Positions 1 through 5,667 of a stretch of 9,520 nucleotides of DNA are shown here, piece after piece. The notes beneath the pieces were generated by a model. It made no database searches. It had not been told where the DNA came from and saw only the letters and a program-made list of their open reading frames with translations. Both the position numbers and the translations under genes were made by a program. The stretch's first letter is position 1. Each line of letters begins with the position of its first letter. Origin of the DNA: Chthoniobacter flavus (GTDB taxonomy: Bacteria; Verrucomicrobiota; Verrucomicrobiia; Chthoniobacterales; Terrimicrobiaceae); contig CAMBAQ010000067.1 of the NCBI GenBank assembly GCA_945863785.1, positions 1-9,520 of the forward strand, in the 5' to 3' direction.

Positions 1-59
1 CTGAATCATACTAAATCCATTTATGACAGCTTCGCGGGATTGAGCGCAAGAAATTGACG

Positions 60-1121
60 TCAGCGAAGCCCCTCAATCGCATTCACCAGATCAGCCTCCG
101 TGACCTCGTTGGACACATAAGCCTCGCCCAAACTCCTCAACAAAACAAAACGCACCGCACCGGCATGGAATTTCTTATCTTTGCGAAGAGCCTGAAGAAT
201 GTCGTCCGTGGAAATATCCGCTGGCAACTGCAGGGGCAAACGATAGCGGTCGAGCATCGAAATAAGACGATCAGCATCAGCGGACGGGAGCCCTGCTTTT
301 TGAACGGAGAGGCGACATGCGGCCACAAGTCCGAGACTGATCGCCTCCCCATGCAGGAAGCGACCATAGCCAGCAGCAGCCTCGACCCCATGGCCGATGG
401 TGTGCCCGAAATTGAGGAGCGCACGCACTCCCTTAGTTTCGAATTCATCTTCGGTGACAATGGCCGCCTTGATGGCCACATTCCGAGCAATGAGTAGATG
501 CAAGTCATCAAGGTGATCGAGCATCCCGGGATCGCGGATAGCAGCGTGCTTGATGACCTCCGCAAAGCCCTCATTGAATTCCCGTGCTGGGAGCGTCTTT
601 AAGGTGGAAACATCTGCGAGAACGAGAATCGGTTGATGAAACGCTCCAAGGAGATTTTTTCCACCTGCGGCGTTGACCCCCGTCTTTCCGCCGATCGAGC
701 TGTCCACTTGTGCCACGATGGTGGTCGGGATCTGCACGAACGGGATGCCCCGGTAATAAGTGGCGGCGACGAAACCAGCCAAGTCACCAATCACGCCACC
801 GCCCAATGCCACAAGCAAGGCCGAGCGGTCTAGGCCTGCCTCAATCATCGCATCGCAGACGAAGGCGACTTGGGTAAGAGATTTGGAGGATTCCCCAGAT
901 GGCACTGTCACAATAACAACCTCGAAGCCGGCCTCCTCTAATGCGCGGCGAACAGTGTCTGCATAAAGCGGACCGACGATGGAATCCGTCACCAAAGCGC
1001 AGCGGGATGCCTTGGAAACAGCGCGAATCCTAGCTCCCGCCTGCGTCAAAAGCGCAGAACCGACAACGACTCGGTAGGGATTGGTAGCGAGGGTAACGTC
1101 AACTTCGATCACGTCGCTCAT
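60..1121 (-). CDS. aroB: 3-dehydroquinate synthase
   Basis: Cytoplasmic enzyme of the shikimate pathway that converts DAHP to 3-dehydroquinate using NAD+ and a divalent metal. The 353-residue product has the normal length for a bacterial AroB. Visible signatures are the NAD-binding GGGVIGDLAGFVA stretch (residues about 108-119), the PTTIVAQVDSSIGGKTGVN region (132-150) with the following GGKNLLG, and the metal ligands expected for the family: E188 in GFAEVIKH, H240 in NFGHTIGH and H257 in LHGEA. The ATG at 1121 is chosen because family homology begins there. An in-frame ATG further upstream (1169) would add 16 unrelated residues and overlap the STAS gene. The start lies 4 nt after the stop of that gene, with no clear Shine-Dalgarno, so the two are probably co-transcribed and coupled. 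No terminator is evident in the 59 bases downstream. Confidence 0.97.
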   Translation of the reverse strand: MSDVIEVDVTLATNPYRVVVGSALLTQAGARIRAVSKASRCALVTDSIVGPLYADTVRRALEEAGFEVVIVTVPSGESSKSLTQVAFVCDAMIEAGLDRSALLVALGGGVIGDLAGFVAATYYRGIPFVQIPTTIVAQVDSSIGGKTGVNAAGGKNLLGAFHQPILVLADVSTLKTLPAREFNEGFAEVIKHAAIRDPGMLDHLDDLHLLIARNVAIKAAIVTEDEFETKGVRALLNFGHTIGHGVEAAAGYGRFLHGEAISLGLVAACRLSVQKAGLPSADADRLISMLDRYRLPLQLPADISTDDILQALRKDKKFHAGAVRFVLLRSLGEAYVSNEVTEADLVNAIEGLR

Positions 1122-1125
1122 CGTG

Positions 1126-1464
1126 TCAGCATCCGAGTCGCGCCAGCACGTCAGGAGCATCATCGCCAATCGAAAAAAACCTATCCAACCGCACCAACTG
1201 GAACACCGCTAAAACTTTTTTCTGTAGGCCGAAGAGTCCAAACTTCCCGCCAAATGTGGCGCTTTCCTTAAAATACTCGATGAGCACGGCCAAGCCGCTG
1301 GAATCGATGTAGGTCGTATCTGAAAAATCTACCAGCAACACGGGGGTTTTAGCTGAGGCAAAGGCGAGAAATTGGGCACGCAGTTCAGGCACCGCATGGA
1401 GATCCAACTCACCAATGAGTTTGAGGGTGGAAACGCCATTCGTTTCCGTTTTTTCGATCTTCAT
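1126..1464 (-). CDS. STAS-domain anti-sigma-factor antagonist (SpoIIAA/RsbV-like)
   Basis: A single-domain STAS protein of 112 residues, a typical length for the SpoIIAA/RsbV family. The family acts in partner switching: the unphosphorylated form binds a serine kinase/anti-sigma factor and frees a sigma factor or other target. The hallmark is TYIDSSGLAVL (residues 51-61), with S55/S56 next to D54 where the phosphorylated serine lies. The first strand and turn, LKLIGELDLHAVPELR, is also typical (GELD in place of GEID). No cognate kinase, PP2C phosphatase or sigma factor is visible in the window, so the partner is unknown. The only neighbour in the transcription unit is aroB, 4 nt downstream. 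The start has only an A-rich leader (AAAAAAAGA) and no proper Shine-Dalgarno. The function is inferred from the domain; target and role are not determinable here. Confidence 0.9.
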   Translation of the reverse strand: MKIEKTETNGVSTLKLIGELDLHAVPELRAQFLAFASAKTPVLLVDFSDTTYIDSSGLAVLIEYFKESATFGGKFGLFGLQKKVLAVFQLVRLDRFFSIGDDAPDVLARLGC

Positions 1465-1520
1465 TCTTTTTTTGTATCCGTTGCTTTCGTATCTGCAAAG
1501 CCAGTAATCGATAAGAAAAT

Positions 1521-1555
1521 CCTGACCTTGCCATGAAAGTCAGGCAGGCTAAAAA
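1521..1555 (+). promoter_or_regulatory. candidate pfp promoter with overlapping inverted repeat
   Basis: In the 126-bp region between the divergent STAS and pfp genes, TTGCCA (1528-1533) and TAAAAA (1550-1555) are separated by 16 bp and match the sigma70 -35 and -10 consensus at 5/6 and 4/6. This would place transcription start about 30 bases before the pfp ATG. A perfect 6-bp inverted repeat, CCTGAC (1521-1526) and GTCAGG (1539-1544), brackets the -35 box, the position expected of a repressor operator. Both assignments come from pattern matching only, and the inverted repeat is short enough to be chance. Confidence 0.33.
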
Positions 1556-1590
1556 TTAACGACTCCGCAGCTCATCCTTTTTCTAAAATC

Positions 1591-3240
1591 ATGAATCAAC
1601 AAACCGCCCTCGAAAAAGCCCGTTCCGCATACCAACCCAAATTGCCAGACTCTCTACGTGCCACCTCGCTGGCCGAGAAAACCCCGATGCCCGCTTCGAG
1701 CGACACCCAGATCCGCGACCTTTTCCCCCACACCTTTGACCTTCCTGAAGTCATCTTCACAAAGGGAACCGCTAGCGTTGAGGCCAAACCCATTCGGGCC
1801 GGCGTGATTTTATCCGGCGGACCAGCCCCTGGCGGACACAACGTCATCGCCGGCATCTTCGATGCCATCAAAAGCATCAACTCGGAAAGTTCTCTCTTCG
1901 GCTTCGCTAATGGGCCTGATGGCTTGATCAGTAATAAAGGCATGGAATTGGATACCGCCACGATCTCCCGCTACCGCAATACGGGGGGCTTTGATATCAT
2001 AGGCTCCGGCCGCACGAAGCTGGAATCGAAAGAGGACTTCCTTAAGGCGATGGAGACCGTGAAGGCCCGCAACCTCACCGCTCTTGTCGTCATCGGCGGA
2101 GACGACTCGAACTCCAATGCCTGCAAGCTGGCAGAGTTCGCTCGTGAACAGGGTTCACCACTCTGCGTGGTGGGCGTCCCTAAAACGATCGATGGCGACC
2201 TTAGGGGCGACAATATCGAAACGAGCTTCGGCTTTGACACAGCCTCCAAGGTTTATTCCGACCTGATTGGCAACATCCAGAGGGACGCCATTTCGGCTCG
2301 AAAATACTGGCACTTCATCAAGCTGATGGGCCGCTCCGCCTCTCACATCGCCCTCGAATGTGCACTTCAAACCCACCCCAATATCACGCTTATCTCTGAA
2401 GAAGTGGCTGAGCGCGGACTTACCCTCAAACAGATCGTCGATCAGATTGCCGACGTCGTGAGTCACCGCGCCTCTCAGGGTGAAAAATTTGGCACTGTTT
2501 TGATTCCAGAAGGCCTCATTGAATTTGTTCCCGAAATGGGTGCGCTGATGAGTGAACTCAATGAGGTTCTTGCTGAACACGGCGACGCCTTCAACGCACT
2601 CGATTCTCTTTCGAGCAAGAGGCAATTCGTCACCGGACATCTTTCGATTACATCCGCGACCCTTTATCAGAGCCTCCCAGACGACATTGCGAACCAACTC
2701 ATTCTCGATCGCGATCCCCACGGCAACGTGCAGGTCGCCCGCATCGATACTCAGCGACTTCTCATCGACCTCGTCGAGGTTCGCTTGAAAGAAATGAAAT
2801 CGGCCGGCACTTATAAAGCCAGCTTCTCGCCGCAACCCCACTACTTCGGCTACGAGGGTCGTTGTGCGGTACCGTCCAATTTCGACGCGGATTACACCTA
2901 CACCCTCGGCTTCACGGCCGCGCTCCTTCTGCGCGAAAATCTCACAGGCTACATCTGCTCCGTCCGCCACCTCACCCGTCCAGCCGCTCAATGGCAAGCG
3001 GGAGGGATCCCCATGGCCCGCATGATGAATATGGAACGCCGACATGGCAAAATGGTTCCCGTTATCAAAAAAGCCCTTGTCGAACTAGACGGCCCCGCTT
3101 TCAAGGAACTCGAAAAAAATCGCGACCCTTGGGCTAAGACCACCCAGTTCGCCTTCCCTGGCTCGATTCAATACTTTGGTCCCTCGGAAGTCTGCGACCG
3201 CCCGACGATCACTCTCGAGTTGGAATCCGCAGGGAAATAA
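1591..3240 (+). CDS. pfp: pyrophosphate-dependent 6-phosphofructokinase, long type
   Basis: Diphosphate:fructose-6-phosphate 1-phosphotransferase, which reversibly phosphorylates fructose 6-phosphate with PPi instead of ATP. At 549 residues it fits the long PFP clade (spirochaete, chlamydial and plant-beta-like), not the roughly 320-residue ATP-PFK. In order: the phosphate-binding GGPAPGGHN (76-84), GGDDSNSNA (169-177), PKTIDGDL (197-204) with catalytic D201, MGR (246-248), PEG (306-308) and YEGR (421-424). D172 replaces the glycine used by ATP enzymes (E. coli G104) and K198 replaces G124. These two changes are the established markers of PPi specificity. The ATG at 1591 gives a family-like N-terminus but has no Shine-Dalgarno. 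The gene stands alone, divergent from the STAS-aroB pair, and ends in a hairpin. The PPi assignment is strong. Whether this is the cell's only phosphofructokinase cannot be seen. Confidence 0.95.
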   Translation: MNQQTALEKARSAYQPKLPDSLRATSLAEKTPMPASSDTQIRDLFPHTFDLPEVIFTKGTASVEAKPIRAGVILSGGPAPGGHNVIAGIFDAIKSINSESSLFGFANGPDGLISNKGMELDTATISRYRNTGGFDIIGSGRTKLESKEDFLKAMETVKARNLTALVVIGGDDSNSNACKLAEFAREQGSPLCVVGVPKTIDGDLRGDNIETSFGFDTASKVYSDLIGNIQRDAISARKYWHFIKLMGRSASHIALECALQTHPNITLISEEVAERGLTLKQIVDQIADVVSHRASQGEKFGTVLIPEGLIEFVPEMGALMSELNEVLAEHGDAFNALDSLSSKRQFVTGHLSITSATLYQSLPDDIANQLILDRDPHGNVQVARIDTQRLLIDLVEVRLKEMKSAGTYKASFSPQPHYFGYEGRCAVPSNFDADYTYTLGFTAALLLRENLTGYICSVRHLTRPAAQWQAGGIPMARMMNMERRHGKMVPVIKKALVELDGPAFKELEKNRDPWAKTTQFAFPGSIQYFGPSEVCDRPTITLELESAGK

Positions 3241-3262
3241 GCCACCATCGGAATGGTGAGGC
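3241..3262 (+). terminator. hairpin immediately after pfp, possible terminator
   Basis: CACCAT (3243-3248), loop CGGA, and ATGGTG (3253-3258) form a perfect 6-bp stem with a 4-nt loop. It starts two bases after the pfp TAA. GC at 3241-3242 can pair with GC at 3261-3262 across a 2-nt bulge to lengthen it. It is not followed by a real T-tract (only ACTTTAT about 7 nt later), so it may be a weak intrinsic terminator or a 3'-end-stabilising stem that needs another termination mechanism. Confidence 0.4.
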
Positions 3263-3307
3263 GCTAGACTTTATCCCAAAACGGATTTTTAGACAGAATG
3301 GCAGATT

Positions 3308-3600
3308 CGAAGCGTAGCGAAGAACACCCGCGCGATAGCGCATAACGAAAGGGAAAGACTATAGTGTAGCCCAGGATGGGCAACCGAAGCGCAGCGTAGA
3401 ACACCCGCGTGATAGTGCACTGATCCTAAGGGAGAGACAAACGTGTAGCCCAGGGTGGGCAACCGAAGCGCAGCGTAGAACACCCGCGTGATAGCGCACT
3501 GATCCTAAGGGAGAGACAAACGTGTAGCCCAGGGTGGGCAACCGAAGCGCAGCGAAGAAAGACTGCCAAAGGCAGCCCAAAGGGAGAGCGTAGTGAGTCA
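3308..3600. repeat. tandem array of a 79-bp hairpin-bearing repeat (3.7 copies)
   Basis: Two near-identical 79-bp units (3364-3442 and 3443-3521, differing at only two bases) are flanked by a diverged partial unit (3308-3363) and a fourth copy (3522-3600). The fourth copy matches for its first 33 bases and again around AAGGGAGAG, but has a different middle. Each full unit opens with GTGTAGCCCAGG and contains a 3-nt-loop hairpin GCCCA-GGR-TGGGC (3369-3381, 3448-3460, 3527-3539). Units 1-3 also carry a second small hairpin with a GATA loop. The array sits between the convergent pfp and NUDIX genes. I do not see a protein, tRNA, CRISPR or integron attC explanation. The apparent minus-strand ORFs across it are by-products of the repeat. 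Copies elsewhere in the genome are likely but cannot be seen here. Confidence 0.93.
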
Positions 3601-3618
3601 ATTAAAAGGATTCACAGG

Positions 3619-3669
3619 AATTCCATAAGGCATTCTGATGCAGCACAATAAAAGGCTCCTTATGGAATT
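3619..3669. repeat. 12-bp perfect inverted repeat enclosing a nested hairpin
   Basis: AATTCCATAAGG (3619-3630) and CCTTATGGAATT (3658-3669) are perfect reverse complements separated by 27 bases. Inside the spacer a 4-bp hairpin, GCAT-TCTG-ATGC, spans 3630-3641, its first base overlapping the left arm. The element lies between the tandem repeat array and the 3' end of the NUDIX gene. It could be a bidirectional terminator for the converging transcripts, although neither side has a strong T-run, or a small MITE-like or other palindromic repeat. No transposase or clear target-site duplication is visible. Confidence 0.75.
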
Positions 3670-3683
3670 GCAAACAACTGATT

Positions 3684-3702
3684 CTCTGTGCTCTCTGTGG
3701 TC
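3684..3702. repeat. CTCTGTG-type dispersed repeat motif
   Basis: CTCTGTGCTCTCTGTGGTC consists of two CTCTGTG heptamers 2 bases apart (3684-3690 and 3693-3699). Its complement reads ACCACAGAGAGCACAGAG. From memory, near-identical motifs occur in large intergenic copy number in several aquatic and soil bacterial lineages, including PVC genomes. Within this window there is one copy, so its repeat status is inferred from that recollection and not seen here. It lies about 30 bases beyond the NUDIX stop codon. Confidence 0.4.
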
Positions 3703-3732
3703 AATTCTGCTAAATTCAGGGTTTTATCCCAC

Positions 3733-4209
3733 TTAGCGCCAAACCAATTCGTTGGACACCATCGCCTCGCCATCAAAGTGAAAAAATCCCGTGAATTGCG
3801 CGCCTGCGAGCATACCGGGGAGCCAGTGGATATCATCAGCCCACATTTCATGGTACGGAATCGAGTCTAGGGGCGTCCAGATCGGCAGGGCTTCGTCGGT
3901 TTCCACTAAATCACCCGAGTATTCCGTAGCGGTAAAGACGGTGCAGTGCAGGCTATATCCGTCTGCAAACTGAAAGTTCAATTGACCTCGCTCGCTTACG
4001 CCAACGGGGGTCAACCCCACTTCCTCCGTCGTCTCACGGATAGCACAATCAGCGGGAGATTCCCCCTGCTCAATCCGACCACCTGGAGCGTTAATTTTGC
4101 CCGCTCCCAACCCACGCTTCTTGCGAATAAGGAGAACTTCCGAGCCTTGAAAAATAAAGCACAGTGTCGCTCGCTCACGCGGTTCCCACTGATTCCAAAA
4201 TTCGTTCAT
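3733..4209 (-). CDS. NUDIX hydrolase, MTH1/NUDT1-like (probable 8-oxo-dGTP diphosphatase)
   Basis: A 158-residue protein with a complete Nudix box from G44 to L66: E50, R58-E59, E62-E63 and G65 are all in place (consensus GX5EX7REUXEEXGU, with T60 at the usually hydrophobic position). Beyond the box it tracks human MTH1 closely. It has KKRGLGAG (30-37) then N40, equivalent to MTH1 N33, and MWADD (122-126), equivalent to MTH1 W117-D119-D120, the residues that recognise oxidised purines. The C-terminal FTGFFHFDG resembles MTH1's FHGYFKFQG. The family hydrolyses oxidised dNTPs to monophosphates and so prevents mutagenesis. The ATG at 4209 is 12 nt after the nuoN stop with no Shine-Dalgarno, so the gene probably rides on the nuo transcript. 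The NUDIX family is certain; the exact substrate is inferred from residue matches. Confidence 0.93.
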   Translation of the reverse strand: MNEFWNQWEPRERATLCFIFQGSEVLLIRKKRGLGAGKINAPGGRIEQGESPADCAIRETTEEVGLTPVGVSERGQLNFQFADGYSLHCTVFTATEYSGDLVETDEALPIWTPLDSIPYHEMWADDIHWLPGMLAGAQFTGFFHFDGEAMVSNELVWR

Positions 4210-4221
4210 GCAGAGAACGGG

Positions 4222-5667
4222 TTAAGGAAGGATCCTAATCAACAATTGAGGGTAGCAGCCTAGAACGATGATCAAAACAGCGCAAACAAGCATCGCCATT
4301 TTAGACAGGAAGCTGATTTTTATTGGCGCGGCATCTTCGGCGGGAGGCATCCAATACATCGCTCGGATGACTTTGAAGTAGTAGTAAAAGCCGCTCGCCA
4401 CAGTCACGATGCCAATGAGGGCCAGAACATAAAAATGCTGGTTAATGATCGACTCAAAGATAAAGAATTTACCAAAAAAACCGACCGTAAATGGAACGCC
4501 GGCCAATGAAGCCGCTGCAATCAGCATCGCCAGAGCGAGTGCGGGCGAGCGACGAGCTAGGCCGTTGAAGTGAGATATGTCATCACCCCCGGTAGCCTTG
4601 GTGACAGGGATCAGCACAAGAAACGCTAGGAACGTCATTAAAAAATATCCGCAAAGGTAGAAAACAACGGCCCGTCCGGCAAAGGCGTCACCCACCGCAG
4701 CAAGACCAGCTAGAAGGTAGCCTGCATGAGCAATACTTGAATAACCAAGGAGACGTTTGAAATTGGTTTGAGGGATGGCGGCTAAGTTTCCGTAGATGAG
4801 CGTCATTCCTGAAAGGAGGGCCAGAACGAGAATTAATTTCGGTTGAAATGCCACTACCGTGAAGAATGGCTCGAGCACACGGATGAGGATCAAAAAGCCA
4901 GCCGCTTTCGAAGCCACTGCGAGATACGCGGTGATCGGTGTTGGCGCGCCTTGATAAACATCAGGAACCCAAAATTGGAACGGGGCTGCTGCAATTTTGA
5001 AACCGAGTGCAACTAGCACCATTCCCAATCCGAACAGGATAGCCATCTGGTTGGCTTCGGTATTGATCGCCAGATTGCGCTGAATCTCAGCAAGACCGGT
5101 TTGACCAGTCATTCCAAAGATCCAAGTGATGCCATACACAAAAAAGCCGGTCGAAAGCGCCCCGAGGATCAGAAACTTTGTCCCTGCTTCCAAGCTGGCC
5201 AGACTGCGGCGCATGTAGGCCACTTGAATGTAGAGCGAAATCGTCACCAACTCGAGCGCACAGAAAATCACGATGAAATCGGCAGCTGATGCCATCCACA
5301 TGAGTCCGGCACAGGTGAAAACCGGAAGAACAAAAAATTCACCAGTTCCTGCTCCTGGCTTCTCACTCGGGACAAGCCTCTGAACAATTGGCAGGTAATC
5401 AATAGCAAGGATCAGGGTAATGATCGTTGAAAGAAGAGCAAATCGTTTGAAGAACATCGAAAGCCCATCCACCACATAAAATCCAGAGGACTGCATCTGC
5501 GCGGGGTTAGACTCAATGAAGAAGCTGAGAATAAAAACACTGATCAGACCGAAAATCGCTCCGTGAGCGAGTACGACTTTATTCGATTTGACACTGAAGG
5601 ATTCCGCCATGAGCAGAAAAATGCCCAAGCAGACAACACAAACTTCCAGAACGATGGGCGAAATCAT
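4222..5667 (-). CDS. nuoN: NADH-quinone oxidoreductase subunit N
   Basis: An antiporter-like membrane subunit of respiratory complex I that takes part in proton pumping. The 481-residue product is hydrophobic throughout, as expected for about 14 transmembrane helices. The Proton_antipo_M core is clear: E139 in ALELVTISLY, K224 in GFKIAAAPFQFW followed by PDVYQGAPTP, K254 in ASKAAGF, and K400 in GFFGKF. These correspond to the conserved E133, K217, K247 and K395 of E. coli NuoN. Unlike NuoM here, the whole charged chain is intact. The ATG overlaps the nuoM stop as ATGA (5664-5667), and no Shine-Dalgarno is seen, so translation is likely coupled. It is the last nuo gene, and the NUDIX gene follows 12 nt after its TAA. 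Confidence 0.97.
   Translation of the reverse strand: MISPIVLEVCVVCLGIFLLMAESFSVKSNKVVLAHGAIFGLISVFILSFFIESNPAQMQSSGFYVVDGLSMFFKRFALLSTIITLILAIDYLPIVQRLVPSEKPGAGTGEFFVLPVFTCAGLMWMASAADFIVIFCALELVTISLYIQVAYMRRSLASLEAGTKFLILGALSTGFFVYGITWIFGMTGQTGLAEIQRNLAINTEANQMAILFGLGMVLVALGFKIAAAPFQFWVPDVYQGAPTPITAYLAVASKAAGFLILIRVLEPFFTVVAFQPKLILVLALLSGMTLIYGNLAAIPQTNFKRLLGYSSIAHAGYLLAGLAAVGDAFAGRAVVFYLCGYFLMTFLAFLVLIPVTKATGGDDISHFNGLARRSPALALAMLIAAASLAGVPFTVGFFGKFFIFESIINQHFYVLALIGIVTVASGFYYYFKVIRAMYWMPPAEDAAPIKISFLSKMAMLVCAVLIIVLGCYPQLLIRILP

Noticed and set aside
54..497. A 147-codon plus-strand open frame opposite aroB
   Set aside because: It overlaps the conserved C-terminal half of AroB and has no recognisable motif or upstream signal.
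2155..3045. A 296-codon minus-strand open frame antisense to pfp
   Set aside because: It lies wholly within the strongly supported pfp gene. Its translation is charged and unpatterned with no recognisable motif, as expected for a shadow of the coding frame.
3308..3600. CRISPR array or integron cassette array
   Set aside because: The 79-bp units abut with no unique spacers, no cas or integrase gene is present, and no attC core sites separate genes.
3289..3601. Small hypothetical proteins on the minus strand across the repeats
   Set aside because: They are two overlapping frames reading the same 79-bp repeat in shifting phase. There is no start context or conserved protein signature, so the repeat explains them.
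3241..3732. tRNA or other known structured RNA in the non-coding gap
   Set aside because: I looked for cloverleaf arms and the GTTCRA-type T-loop and found none. The only structures are the short hairpins listed among the repeats.
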